Assembly: GCA_001001705.1 (NCBI GenBank)
Contig: LCOG01000003.1
Span: 1-46,291 of the forward strand
Source: Parcubacteria group bacterium GW2011_GWA2_47_26
Lineage (GTDB): Bacteria > Patescibacteriota > Patescibacteriia > GWA2-47-26
Direction: 5' to 3'
DNA length: 46,291 nt
Shown here: one piece after another, positions 1 through 7,945 of the stretch
Layout of the letters: each line of letters begins with the position of its first letter
Position numbering within the stretch: position 1 is the first letter of the stretch
The notes under the pieces: generated by a model
The model's database searches: none
Told to the model about the DNA's origin: nothing
What the model saw: only the letters and a program-made list of their open reading frames with translations
Program-made: the position numbers and the translations under genes

Positions 1-28
1 TTGATGAAAGAATGATACGATCAACGCC

Positions 29-211
29 TCACAGAGGCGATGTGTATGATAATCGCATTATTGTTTGATCAATTTGGGGATTCGGCAACAGTCCCATCAT
101 GAAGAGGGGCAAGAGCCCCAGCATGAGGTAGAACGAGAACCGCTCCCACATCTCCGTGAGAAAGAGCTGGAGAAGCTCTTTCGGGTGTCTCTCTCTGTTA
201 TTCACAGCCAC
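29..211 (-). pseudogene. 5' remnant of a POT-family peptide:H+ symporter
   Basis: The 60-residue frame starts with GTG behind a good Shine-Dalgarno (GAGGTG, about 5 nt upstream). It opens like proton-dependent oligopeptide transporters: a basic N-terminus, then HPKELLQLFLTEMWERFSFY, the conserved first-helix signature with the E-x-x-E-R-F-S core. Family members are about 450-600 residues with 12-14 helices, but here similarity stops after the first helix and the frame ends within about 22 unrelated residues. The break falls on a CTGTTGCCGAAT-like sequence also found in a repeat near 43.63 kb, so a repeat-associated deletion or insertion probably truncated the gene. It could instead be a rearranged gene whose remainder lies elsewhere. 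The start looks genuine; the product is almost certainly non-functional as a transporter. Confidence 0.7.
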
Positions 212-280
212 GGTTCACCTCTTCTTCCGCCCATGATGGGCGTACTTTTCTGGATTTTGAGTTTGTATTAGGAACAATTA

Positions 281-307
281 TAAACGCGGGTGGGTTCCTC
301 CTACCCG
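281..307. other. GC-rich hairpin upstream of the POT remnant
   Basis: The arms AACGCGGGT and ACCCGCGTT form a 9-bp stem around a short loop. No T-run follows, so it may be an attenuator or a decayed repeat rather than a terminator. The rest of 212-472 holds no gene I can support. Confidence 0.35.
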
Positions 308-472
308 CGTTATGTCCTTACCTTAGCAAATCGCCCACTTAGCTGTCAACGCCCCGTACGAAAGGAGACGCATAAATACTGCCGCCCAGATAAACATGAT
401 ATGCTATTGCTTTGCGATTGGCGTTCTTGCTTTGTACCAGATTTCGTTCGGGGTCAACCCCGCGCAATCATT

Positions 473-634
473 AGACTTGTCCCTGAATAAGCTTTTGCGA
501 TAATTTTTTATGTTTTCAAGCGAAAACCGTTTCGCAGGAATGAGGCGTAATGGCTTAATTACGGCGAATTCCGAGAAGCGGTTTGCAGCCGAAAATCGGG
601 GAAATTAGCCAGAATGTTATTCAGGGACAAGTCT
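473..634. repeat. 162-bp inverted-repeat element, copy 1 (MITE-like)
   Basis: The terminal arms AGACTTGTCCCTGAATAA and its reverse complement bound the element, and inner arms (GAAAACCGTTTCGC... and ...GCGGTTTGCAGCCGAAAATC) pair across a TTACGGCGAATT core. It contains no ORF. Copy 2 is at 7785-7945 and a half copy starts at 43450. Copy 1 ends one base before the stop codon of the kinase-like gene, so on the minus strand it is that gene's immediate 3' flank. Confidence 0.85.
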
Positions 635-635
635 A

Positions 636-1910
636 TTATTCTCCACGAATTGATATCAGCTGTTGAGTCTTGGCCCAACCTAGACCTTCATTAAAAATTT
701 TTTCATCGTCTTTGATCAAAAATGCATAATCAGGAAATTCCCTTTTTTCCAGCAACTCTTGCACCCGTTTTTGAAAACGATCAAATAACTCATTTGAATG
801 CCATCTCAACGCAAAATTAAATACCTCCTTAAGAAGTGCGCTAATCTGCGGCTCAAAAAGAACCTTCAAACGAGCTTGAACCTCTTGATCAATAGGTTGT
901 TTCCGCTGCAAGCGCAAGGGGAACGAACGAATAAGTTGTTCAGACTCGTGAAGCGGCGCGGGCGTCAAGGTAAGCGCCTGATCAATCGCGCGTACCTTTC
1001 CATCCGCGGTAATCATAAAATTATTATTCTTTCCGTCTAGATTCTCTAATATATAGTCCATCGCGGAAAGAAGCTGCAACTGTTTTCCATCGGCATCCAT
1101 CCAGCTAAACCCATAGGCCTCTTGTGCTGTGGCCGCTATAACCCCGTCCACAAAATCCTGCGCAGATCCTATGCGCCCATCAACTAAACGAATAACTGTG
1201 GCTGGCACCATAGGTTCTTCTTCTCCTCGGCTTAGCGCTTCGGATATAAACCCCGCGAGCCACTCATGGCGATATTGAGTCTGCGGATCCATTCCGTACA
1301 CTCCATGGATTTTTCCTTCCTTATCAATCATTAATGGTTCTCCCTCTTCTGATTTCCAAATTGCTTTGTGCAAACCTTCTTTGCTTTTGAGAGAAATTTC
1401 CGCCACCTCATTGCTAACCCATACAGGCTCCTCTGTTCGCAAATCGGCATCCCTGCGATGCTTAAACACTCGCGGTTCTCCCTGAAGTTCTGCATCTCGC
1501 AATTCGCGTTTTAGCTCAAGCCGCTCAAGAATTTTGCGCCCTGCCTCTGGTCCACTCTTCTGGACAGCCATTCTATAGAGAACCTCGGTCAACTTACCCT
1601 CAAGTTTTGCGGCCTGATGCACTTCGCGTTGCACTAGTCGCTCGCGCAGCTCCTCTTTCACGCGTGCCGCACGCTCCTCCTCTTCAGGACTCACTTGAGG
1701 GCCATGAACGACGGCTTCGACGCGAGTTCTACGCTCCGAAGTGGTCGTTGCCTCAAGCGTGTCCTGCCCTGAATGCACTACTATTACCGCGTGACTTTCT
1801 CTTAGAGGGACTGTTGCTAAATACGCTTTCGTAGCGAAAGGTAAGAATTTTGAGCGAGACGAAGTGAAACATTTGAAGCATATACGGCGTATATGTTGAG
1901 AATGTTTCAA
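636..1910 (-). CDS. PI3/PI4-kinase-like protein (hypothetical)
   Basis: The reading frame has up to 424 residues. The N-terminal third is charged and helix-rich (many E/R/K). The C-terminal half resembles the PI3/PI4-kinase-like fold: a region around WVSNEVAEISLKSKEG, then a catalytic-loop-like stretch AMDYILENLDGKNNNF followed by DGKVRAIDQAL, matching the family pattern D-x-x-x-x-N-x-D-x-x-x-x-N then (A/G)-I-D. The substrate is unknown; bacterial members may phosphorylate proteins. The listed start is a TTG directly after the TAG of the upstream ORF in the same frame, and the first ~36 codons lie in a repeat shared with 43.63-43.74 kb, so the true start is probably further in (for example a GTG near 1770). 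The stop abuts the 162-bp repeat. Family assignment is moderate; activity is unproven. Confidence 0.55.
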   Translation of the reverse strand: MKHSQHIRRICFKCFTSSRSKFLPFATKAYLATVPLRESHAVIVVHSGQDTLEATTTSERRTRVEAVVHGPQVSPEEEERAARVKEELRERLVQREVHQAAKLEGKLTEVLYRMAVQKSGPEAGRKILERLELKRELRDAELQGEPRVFKHRRDADLRTEEPVWVSNEVAEISLKSKEGLHKAIWKSEEGEPLMIDKEGKIHGVYGMDPQTQYRHEWLAGFISEALSRGEEEPMVPATVIRLVDGRIGSAQDFVDGVIAATAQEAYGFSWMDADGKQLQLLSAMDYILENLDGKNNNFMITADGKVRAIDQALTLTPAPLHESEQLIRSFPLRLQRKQPIDQEVQARLKVLFEPQISALLKEVFNFALRWHSNELFDRFQKRVQELLEKREFPDYAFLIKDDEKIFNEGLGWAKTQQLISIRGE

Positions 1911-1912
1911 CT
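1805..1912. repeat. Repeat with ACGCCGTATATG palindrome, copy 1
   Basis: This contains AAGAATTTTG...GTGAAACATT followed by a palindrome centred on CATATACGGCGTATATG flanked by AACATT-type arms. A related copy, with the terminal palindrome in the opposite orientation, occupies 43626-43735. Copy 1 covers the junction between the 102-aa ORF and the kinase-like gene and supplies the TAG/TTG boundary between them. Confidence 0.7.
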
Positions 1913-2219
1913 ATCCCCCTTGAATGTTTGTAGCGTAAAGATAGGCAGTTCGGTAAGCCATCGAAAGCGCCTTGAGAAACCGCTCCCCATCTTCACACGT
2001 AAAAGTACGCGGCGCGGCGCCGGATACTGGATCCAGAAACGTAACGCCGTGACTGTTCAATTGCTCCGCAATACGCGGCTCTCCCACGCATCGCACAACT
2101 CCGTCTTGCCCCAGCGTACAGCGGACAACCCTGCGTTCTCCCCCTTTAGGAGTCCGCTCAATGATCTCAACAAACGCGCCAGCCCGCGGATCATCAGTTT
2201 TGCGTTGTGCGGTTTGCAT
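1911..2219 (-). CDS. Small hypothetical protein preceding the kinase-like gene
   Basis: The product has 102 residues from the ATG of MQTAQRKTDD, chosen because an AGGAG lies about 12 nt upstream and a promoter (TTGACA at 2268-2273, TTATAT at 2245-2250, 17-bp spacing) would start transcription near 2238, downstream of the alternative ATG at 2246. It has two short beta-like stretches (AFVEIIERTPKGGERRVVRC and QDGVVRCVG) and a helical tail, with two cysteines. It ends at TAG and the next gene continues in the same frame without a gap, so the two were perhaps once one protein or are translationally coupled. I do not recognise the family. Confidence 0.55.
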   Translation of the reverse strand: MQTAQRKTDDPRAGAFVEIIERTPKGGERRVVRCTLGQDGVVRCVGEPRIAEQLNSHGVTFLDPVSGAAPRTFTCEDGERFLKALSMAYRTAYLYATNIQGG

Positions 2220-2244
2220 GGTTTTTTTAGACTCCTCTTTCTTC

Positions 2245-2273
2245 ATATAAACATAGTATACACAAACTGTCAA
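2245..2273 (-). promoter_or_regulatory. Sigma-70-type promoter for the small ORF/kinase-like pair
   Basis: On the minus strand TTGACA (2273-2268) and TTATAT (2250-2245) are separated by 17 bp. Confidence 0.5.
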
Positions 2274-2280
2274 GGCTTGG

Positions 2281-3552
2281 CTAGAGACCGTTGCAAAACT
2301 CAATTTTCGTCATCCCCGCGAACGCGGGGATCCAGCAATACCAATAAATCGTGGATTCCCGCTTCCGCTGGAATGACAGCAGAGAATGATTTGGGAGTTT
2401 TGCAATGAGCTCAACTATGTGGTTATTCGTCAAGTAGCGGTCTTTTGAATGTAGCGGTCTTTTGATAAAAATTTTAACAAGAGCCGTGGCCTCTCTGCTA
2501 TTTTTTACCCAGCGCACACTTCCATCTCTCCTCATCCACGCCATCTGTCTCCGCACATAAGCATGTGTATTGTATTTAATACGCTGGGCAACCTCTTTTA
2601 GCACAGCCACTTTCTGCGTGCCCGAAACATTGCGCGGCAATTCAAAATACGGCTTCCATTCCCGATAACCTATACCGGTAAAAGCAGGCAGTTTCCACAC
2701 ACATCCTGTCATTACTAGCATACTAGCTAGTATGCTAGTTTTTTTATCATGTAGAGTTCTTCGCAGATGTTTGTATGTCTTATGGTATACCCTTTTAACT
2801 TCATCAAATAATCCTGCTCGCAACATCTTTTCTACCCGCGCATCAATTGCCGGATAAAGTTTTGCCCTCGGCACATCAACACCGATTTTTAGCACCTCAA
2901 AAAGCGGCTGGCCTTTTTTTCGCAATTTAGAAAACGGCTTGCCTGTGGCTAGGCACACCTCCAGCGCCCGAATAATCCGCCGTGGATTATCTTTTGGCAC
3001 AAACTGCTCCGCATCCAGATCAAGTTTTAAAAGCCGCTTGTACCACTTTTCTAAAACCCGCGATTCTTGCCTGCCCCGTACTGAACTTGTTCTAGTGCGG
3101 GGATTCTTGCCTGCCCCGTACTGAACTTGTTCTAGTGCGGGGATTCTTGATTCTTGCAACGCGCGTTCAAACTCCTCTCTTAATTTTTTATTCGGTGGCA
3201 CATTTGGAATATCTAAATTGTCCACAACTGCCTGAACCCATAAATTTGTTCCGCCTACTAAAATCGGAAGCTTCCCCCTCCTTAAAATATCTTGAATAAT
3301 TGCCAGCGCATCGCACTTAAAATCAGCCACATTGTATTCTTCCCACGGCTCCACAATATCAAGCAGATGATGAGGCGCTCCACTTGTATTCATCACCTTC
3401 CCGGTCCCGATATCCATACCTTTATAAATCTGCCGCGAATCCGCGCTGATGATTTCCCCATTAAACTTTTTTGTCAAATCAATAGCCAGATTACTTTTCC
3501 CCGATCCCGTCGGACCGACTATGACAATCAGTTTAGATAAGTCAAGTTTCAT
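2281..3552 (-). CDS. miaA: tRNA dimethylallyltransferase with repeat-derived inserts
   Basis: MiaA transfers a dimethylallyl group to N6 of A37 in tRNAs reading UNN codons. The start at MKLDLSKLIVIVG gives the P-loop GPTGSGKS, then SADSRQIYKGMDIGTGK and the GGTNLW motif, all diagnostic. At 423 residues it is longer than the usual ~300. The excess maps to repeats: a directly duplicated ~41-bp palindrome (about 3062-3145) encoding NPRTRTSSVRGRQ, a 26-bp perfect palindrome (2714-2739) encoding part of TSILASMLVM, and a C-terminal tail (FQRKREST...WIPAFAGMT) encoded by a widespread intergenic repeat. All keep the frame and the core motifs survive, so I expect a functional enzyme with added loops and tail. 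The ~11 upstream codons in the open frame (to 3585) are not part of the protein. Confidence 0.93.
   Translation of the reverse strand: MKLDLSKLIVIVGPTGSGKSNLAIDLTKKFNGEIISADSRQIYKGMDIGTGKVMNTSGAPHHLLDIVEPWEEYNVADFKCDALAIIQDILRRGKLPILVGGTNLWVQAVVDNLDIPNVPPNKKLREEFERALQESRIPALEQVQYGAGKNPRTRTSSVRGRQESRVLEKWYKRLLKLDLDAEQFVPKDNPRRIIRALEVCLATGKPFSKLRKKGQPLFEVLKIGVDVPRAKLYPAIDARVEKMLRAGLFDEVKRVYHKTYKHLRRTLHDKKTSILASMLVMTGCVWKLPAFTGIGYREWKPYFELPRNVSGTQKVAVLKEVAQRIKYNTHAYVRRQMAWMRRDGSVRWVKNSREATALVKIFIKRPLHSKDRYLTNNHIVELIAKLPNHSLLSFQRKRESTIYWYCWIPAFAGMTKIEFCNGL
2305..2382. repeat. WIPAFAGMT-type repeat forming the miaA 3' end
   Basis: The hairpin-prone repeat (CATCCCCGCGAACGCGGGG ... TTCCGCTGGAATGACAG) encodes FQRKRES...WIPAFAGMT on the minus strand, a peptide commonly seen when this repeat class reads through into genes. 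It replaces or extends the natural C-terminus of MiaA. Confidence 0.7.
2714..2739. repeat. 26-bp perfect palindrome inside miaA
   Basis: ACTAGCATACTAG is followed directly by its reverse complement, with a T-run after it on the plus strand. It lies inside the coding frame just before the conserved GIGYREW segment. Confidence 0.8.
3062..3145. repeat. Tandem duplicate of a ~41-bp palindromic repeat inside miaA
   Basis: Two consecutive copies of a unit containing CCCCGTACTGAACTTG and TTCTAGTGCGGGG (a hairpin with CCCCG/CGGGG ends). Related hairpins occur in pgk (16054-16149) and between tRNA genes (42979-43020). Confidence 0.85.
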
Positions 3553-3599
3553 AATATCCGCGACTTTATGATATACTTTGAGCATAGTATCTCGTCTTC

Positions 3600-3693
3600 G
3601 TCATCCTGAGCGAAGCGAAGGATCTCTGGCGAATGCCAGATCCCCGCACATTCGTGCGAGATTCTTCAGTCGCTTTGCTCCTTCAGAATAACA
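3600..3693. repeat. ERSEGS-type repeat, intergenic copy
   Basis: The repeat is bounded by GTCATCCTGAGCG and TTCAGAATAACA with an internal GATCC...CGCAC hairpin. It fills the divergent gap between miaA and the CDF gene. Other copies lie at 13392-13482, 16756-16831, 32824-32904, 34495-34570 and 41184-41272. Confidence 0.8.
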
Positions 3694-3724
3694 CATAGCC
3701 GTGTTTTGCCACTCTATCCTTTCT

Positions 3725-4615
3725 ATGTCTCACACAACACATTCAATGAGTAAGACCCTCGCCACCGCTATCATTTTAAGCCTAGCCACTTTGATTTTGG
3801 AAGTAGCGGGCGGCATTTACACCGGCAGCCTTGCTCTTTTATCCGACGCCAGCCACCTATTTTCCGATTTTTTAGCCTTAACCATAACCCTCATTGCCCT
3901 GCGCATTGCGCGCCGCCCTGCTACTGCCAAACACACTTTTGGCTACCACCGCGCCGAGGTTTTTGGCGCGCTTATAAACGGTTTGCTTCTGCTTATTATG
4001 GCCGCATCCATTGGAGTCGCGGCGTGGCAACGTCTAAATATGCCGCATGAAGTTAAAGCTGAACTCGTCTCAATTATCGGTTTAATCGGCATCCTGCCCA
4101 ACATCTGGACTGTAATTCGTTTGAGGCAATCCCGCAATATCAACATAAAAAGCGCGTTTCTGCACGCTTTAGGCGATACTGCCTCATCAGTCGTTGTTGT
4201 CGTAAGCGGAGTTGTCATCGCACTTACGGGCCTAAACCAGTTTGACGCACTAGCTAGCTTTGTTGTCGTCGCTTTCCTGCTAATCGGCGCAATTCGTCTT
4301 ATCAAAAATGTCGCAATTATTTTTTTGGAGGGCGCGCCGCCGAATCTCAATCGCGAAAAAATTTCAAAAGCCGTCTGCGGTTTGCCTGGAGTTGTCTCCA
4401 CCCATGACGTTCATCTTTGGACCCTTTGTTCCGATGTAGTTTATTTTACGGGACACCTTATAATAGATGGCAAACCGAATTTACGCGAGGCGCAGGAAAT
4501 TGTAGCCAAAGCCGCAAAAACTTTGGACCATTTAGGCGTCCATCACACGACTTTGCAAATTGAGACTCCAGACCACGCCTGCACAAAAATCGAGATCTGC
4601 GAAATCGCCTACTAA
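3725..4615 (+). CDS. Cation diffusion facilitator, Zn/Co/Cd exporter (CzcD-like)
   Basis: The protein has 297 residues from MSHTTHSMSK; an alternative start is the ATG seven codons later. Six hydrophobic segments are followed by a cytoplasmic C-terminal ferredoxin-like domain (about residues 210-290, LPGVVSTHDVHLWTL). The Zn site is visible: LLSDASHLFSDF in helix 2 and HALGDTASS in helix 5 give the paired H-x-x-x-D motifs of this family, and the HTFGYHRAEVFGALING stretch is typical of CzcD/ZitB members. It would exchange cytoplasmic divalent metal for protons across the inner membrane. It is transcribed divergently from miaA and convergent with thrS, whose stop is only 2 bp away. Exact metal specificity cannot be read. 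Confidence 0.92.
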   Translation: MSHTTHSMSKTLATAIILSLATLILEVAGGIYTGSLALLSDASHLFSDFLALTITLIALRIARRPATAKHTFGYHRAEVFGALINGLLLLIMAASIGVAAWQRLNMPHEVKAELVSIIGLIGILPNIWTVIRLRQSRNINIKSAFLHALGDTASSVVVVVSGVVIALTGLNQFDALASFVVVAFLLIGAIRLIKNVAIIFLEGAPPNLNREKISKAVCGLPGVVSTHDVHLWTLCSDVVYFTGHLIIDGKPNLREAQEIVAKAAKTLDHLGVHHTTLQIETPDHACTKIEICEIAY

Positions 4616-4617
4616 AC

Positions 4618-6486
4618 TTAAGGCGCTACTTTTCTCCCCTCTATCTCTTTTTTAATTTTTTTTATAAACGCGCTCACACTCATCTGTTTCATGACTGCTG
4701 CTTGTCCGACTGAACTTTTGCCCCTGGCAAAAGTTGGGCGGGTTTCCTGGCCGCGAATGCGCACTGTTAATTTTTGGAGATTTTTTTCGCGATCGCCTAT
4801 AACTAAGATATAGGGTATTTTTTGCTTCTCCGCTTTGCGCACTTTATAAGGCACGGTCTCGCGCGCTTCATCAACCTCAACCCGGATGCCCTGATTGCTC
4901 AACATCTTGCCTAGCTTGCGCGAAGTTGCGCAGTGCGCTTTGCCCACCGGCGCGACATAGGCCTGTACAGGCGCAAGCCAAACCGGAAACGCGCCGGCGT
5001 ATTTTTCAATCATAAATGCGATGGTGCGCTCCAGCGCGCCAATTGAAGAACGATGCACAACAACAGGTTGCTCCTTTTCGCCTTTTTCATTAATATATTC
5101 CAGATTAAATCTCGCTGGCAGACAAAAATCATACTGAACAGTAAAAACAGTCTCTTCTTTAGCCATGATATTTTTCATCTGTATGTCAATCTTGGGTCCA
5201 TAAAATGCCGCCTCGCCTTTAGCTTCCACAAATGGAGCATGCAGATCTTTTAACACACTGCGCAGAACCGCCTCCGCTTCATCCCATGCTTTTGGAGCAT
5301 CATAATATTTTTCTTTATTCAACCGATCTCCCAGCGACAACCGATAAGAATAGTCCGTGCCTTTTTTAAAACCTAATATACCTACCGCATAATCAATGAG
5401 GTTAATCACCCGTTTAATTTCATCTTCTGCTTGATCCGTACGGCAAAAAATATGCGAATCCGCCAAACAAAAACTCCGTACCCGCATCAGTCCCGTTAGT
5501 TCTCCGGATTTTTCATAGCGATAGAGTTTAGCGAGCTCGGCAAAACGTATTGGCAGTTCGCGATAACTCCGCATCTTGTCCTTATACAACATAAAATGAT
5601 GCGGGCAAGTCATTGGGCGCAGAACTAGTTTATCCTCATCAACTTGCATAACCGGATACATCGTATCTTTGTAATAAGGATAGTGTCCGGAAATCTCATA
5701 AAGCTTCACGCGGGCAAGATCGGGAGTTATGACATGGCGATAACCGCGCTTTAGCTCTTCATCAACGATAAACCGTTCAAGTTCGCGGCGTATTGTTGCG
5801 CCACGTTCAGTCCAAAGCGGGAGTCCGGGTCCGACTTCTTCAGCCATCACAAATAAATCCAGGGCTTTGCCAAGCTTGCGATGATCCCGCTTCTCCGCTT
5901 CAGCCATCATGGCAACATACTGCTTTAATTCTTCCTCTGTCAAAAAAGCCAAACTGTAAATTCTCTGCAATTGCTTATTTTTCTCGCTGCCGCGCCAATA
6001 AGCTCCCGCAATACTTGTAAGCTTAAAAGCGCCAATCTGCCCCGCGTTATCAACATGCGGCCCTCGGCAAAGGTCCACAAATTTTCCAGTTTCATAAATA
6101 GTAACATCTTCCACCTTGCCCGATGCCGGAACATCCGCGGTTTCCTCTGGCCGAACTTTAGTCGTGCCATGCTTTTTTAAGTCTTCCAAAAGAGCTACTT
6201 TAAATTCTTGCTTGTGCTCCTTAAAATACGCAATCGCCTCTTCAAGCGACATTTCCTTGCGCACAAACTTTTCCTTGCGTTTCATAATCTCACGCATCCG
6301 TTTTTCAATGCGCGGCAAATCATCCGGCTTAAACGGCCGCGGCGGATCAAAATCATAAAAAAATCCATTTTCAATAACTGGTCCAACCCCTAGTTTAGTG
6401 CCCGGAAACAATTCCAAAACCGCCGCCGCCATAACATGGGCGGTGGAATGACGAATAGTTTCAATAGGTAATTTTGTCTCTCCCAT
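4618..6486 (-). CDS. thrS: Threonyl-tRNA synthetase lacking the TGS domain
   Basis: The product has 622 residues from MGETKLPIETIRHSTAHV. The editing (SAD) domain Zn ligands are present (HSTAH, and the DLCRGPH stretch). The class II catalytic core carries the TCPHH motif with RPMTCPHHF and the motif 2 arginine region (RYEKSGELTGLMRVRSF). The C-terminal anticodon-binding domain ends in KKIKKEIEGRK. Typical bacterial ThrRS begins with a ~60-residue TGS domain; here the protein starts directly at the editing domain, and the few codons upstream in the open frame do not encode it. It follows the baseplate-J-like gene by 54 bp on the same strand, probably one transcript. Confidence 0.95.
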   Translation of the reverse strand: MGETKLPIETIRHSTAHVMAAAVLELFPGTKLGVGPVIENGFFYDFDPPRPFKPDDLPRIEKRMREIMKRKEKFVRKEMSLEEAIAYFKEHKQEFKVALLEDLKKHGTTKVRPEETADVPASGKVEDVTIYETGKFVDLCRGPHVDNAGQIGAFKLTSIAGAYWRGSEKNKQLQRIYSLAFLTEEELKQYVAMMAEAEKRDHRKLGKALDLFVMAEEVGPGLPLWTERGATIRRELERFIVDEELKRGYRHVITPDLARVKLYEISGHYPYYKDTMYPVMQVDEDKLVLRPMTCPHHFMLYKDKMRSYRELPIRFAELAKLYRYEKSGELTGLMRVRSFCLADSHIFCRTDQAEDEIKRVINLIDYAVGILGFKKGTDYSYRLSLGDRLNKEKYYDAPKAWDEAEAVLRSVLKDLHAPFVEAKGEAAFYGPKIDIQMKNIMAKEETVFTVQYDFCLPARFNLEYINEKGEKEQPVVVHRSSIGALERTIAFMIEKYAGAFPVWLAPVQAYVAPVGKAHCATSRKLGKMLSNQGIRVEVDEARETVPYKVRKAEKQKIPYILVIGDREKNLQKLTVRIRGQETRPTFARGKSSVGQAAVMKQMSVSAFIKKIKKEIEGRKVAP

Positions 6487-6540
6487 AATAAAAAATCGCA
6501 AACAAAATAGCGTGTTTTCGGGCGGGTAGGGCAAGGGTTT

Positions 6541-7695
6541 CTAACGTTTCATCACTATCTTCACCCTATCCGGAATCGTGGGTATCCGTTTTTGCCAAGA
6601 CGGAAATAATCTTATCTCAACGCGCTCTATTGCGTCAAAGCTCTGCAAATAACGCTCGGCCTCCTCCGGCATCATCCCCGCGATTTTTGCCGGATCCAAA
6701 ATCGGGCTGGACGGCGTTATGCGCACCTCGCCATCAGCGTAGACCTGTAATTGAACTTCTCCCCGCTGCGTATCAACATTTTTCAATCTCAAAATCATAG
6801 CCTCCCCATTAAACACAACGAGCTCTCGATCAACCGGAATAGCTTCTTTAACCTTATTTAATGCAAGAATTTCCAACTGCATTTTGTCATAAGCTAGAAG
6901 TTTAGCGCGCACCTTAACTTTTATTGTAAAAGTCTGTTTTGCCTCGCCTGCTCGCGCGTTAGCTGTAGCCTCTAAAATCTCATGGCTCGCCATTAAGCCT
7001 TGAAAACCCGCCGCGTTTGCCGATTGCCTTGCGTCGTCTTGCGCCTTCTTCACTGCTTTTTCAGCAACTTCCGCCTTTGCCCTTTCTAAATCCGCCGCGC
7101 CGACTACCCGCATTTGTCCGGAACTGCCTTGCATAGCTTCCTTGCTTTCACCATAAATTAATTTTTGCTTTGCGGCATTAAGGCCGGGAATAGTAAATCG
7201 CGTTGGTCCAATATCACCTTGCGATCCCGGCTGATCAGCATAAACCTCCACCTCAACACTGCCATTAGCCGGCACAGTCGCCCCGCTCTTCATCCTAAAA
7301 AGCACATTGCTCGGCGACAATAAGCGCGTCGTAGCTACAAGCGGCTGGGCCACTCCGCTAGTATTCATTAGAGTAACGCGGCCAGTGGCTCTCCCCTCCC
7401 TGGTTTCAAGTTGAGTGGATTCAAATTGCCCTTCCTCTTCCATAATCTTTTCTTCATACTTGCCGGAGATAGTGCCACTACCGTCACCTGCCACTGTTAT
7501 ACCTTCTATCACTGTCACCAAAAACTCCGCGCTCCGGATTTCCTTTTTAGGCGTTATAACAACTGTGGCTTTGGACATTGAAAAAAATACAATAATCCCT
7601 ACCAAAAGCACAGTCAAAACCACAAAACTTATGGCGATTTTGCGATAAATAGTAGAAAGGGGTGGAACTACAATGGGCTTTTTTTGTTTTGACAT
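6541..7695 (-). CDS. Membrane-anchored baseplate-J-like protein
   Basis: The protein has 384 residues: a basic cytoplasmic N-terminus (about 1-20), a single transmembrane segment (about 22-44, IAISFVVLTVLLVGIIVFF), then an all-beta extracytoplasmic part. Residues ~105-185 (GRATGRVTLMNTSG ... VEVEVYADQPGSQGDIGPTRF) resemble the barrel region annotated as baseplate J-like in many CPR proteins. A helical Ala/Lys-rich stretch at ~200-240 separates it from further beta segments. A strong AGGAGG lies 3 nt before the ATG, with TATACT about 40 nt further up. The role is unknown; the topology suggests an envelope or surface assembly part. Family assignment is by general resemblance only. Confidence 0.6.
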   Translation of the reverse strand: MSKQKKPIVVPPLSTIYRKIAISFVVLTVLLVGIIVFFSMSKATVVITPKKEIRSAEFLVTVIEGITVAGDGSGTISGKYEEKIMEEEGQFESTQLETREGRATGRVTLMNTSGVAQPLVATTRLLSPSNVLFRMKSGATVPANGSVEVEVYADQPGSQGDIGPTRFTIPGLNAAKQKLIYGESKEAMQGSSGQMRVVGAADLERAKAEVAEKAVKKAQDDARQSANAAGFQGLMASHEILEATANARAGEAKQTFTIKVKVRAKLLAYDKMQLEILALNKVKEAIPVDRELVVFNGEAMILRLKNVDTQRGEVQLQVYADGEVRITPSSPILDPAKIAGMMPEEAERYLQSFDAIERVEIRLFPSWQKRIPTIPDRVKIVMKR

Positions 7696-7784
7696 AGGCC
7701 TCCTATAAATTATGGATTATTAACATTACTAGTATAACAAACTAACCCCATAGTAAGCAACACCAATTTCAACCTGTCAAAATT

Positions 7785-7945
7785 AGACCTGTCCCCAAAT
7801 AAGCTTTTGAGATAATTGTCCTGATTTTTGAGCGAAAACTGTTTCGCAGGAATGAGGCGTAATAGATGATTACGGCGAATTCCGAGAAACGGTTTGTAGC
7901 CGAAAATCAGGAGAATTAGCCAGAATGTTATTTGGGGACAGGTCT
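7785..7945. repeat. 162-bp-type inverted-repeat element, copy 2
   Basis: The terminal arms are AGACCTGTCCCCAAATAA and its reverse complement, with the same core as copy 1 at 473-634 (TTACGGCGAATTCCGAGAAA). Its right end supplies two bases of the TAG stop of the WecA-like gene, so like copy 1 it sits exactly at a gene's 3' end. Confidence 0.85.

Noticed and set aside
1893-2408. 171-aa open frame on the plus strand
   Set aside because: It runs antisense through the small ORF and the miaA 3' end, and its tail is the repeat peptide WIPASAGMT; no start signals.
4618-6540. A missing TGS domain upstream of thrS in another frame
   Set aside because: Only 54 bp separate thrS from the preceding gene, too little for the ~60-residue domain.
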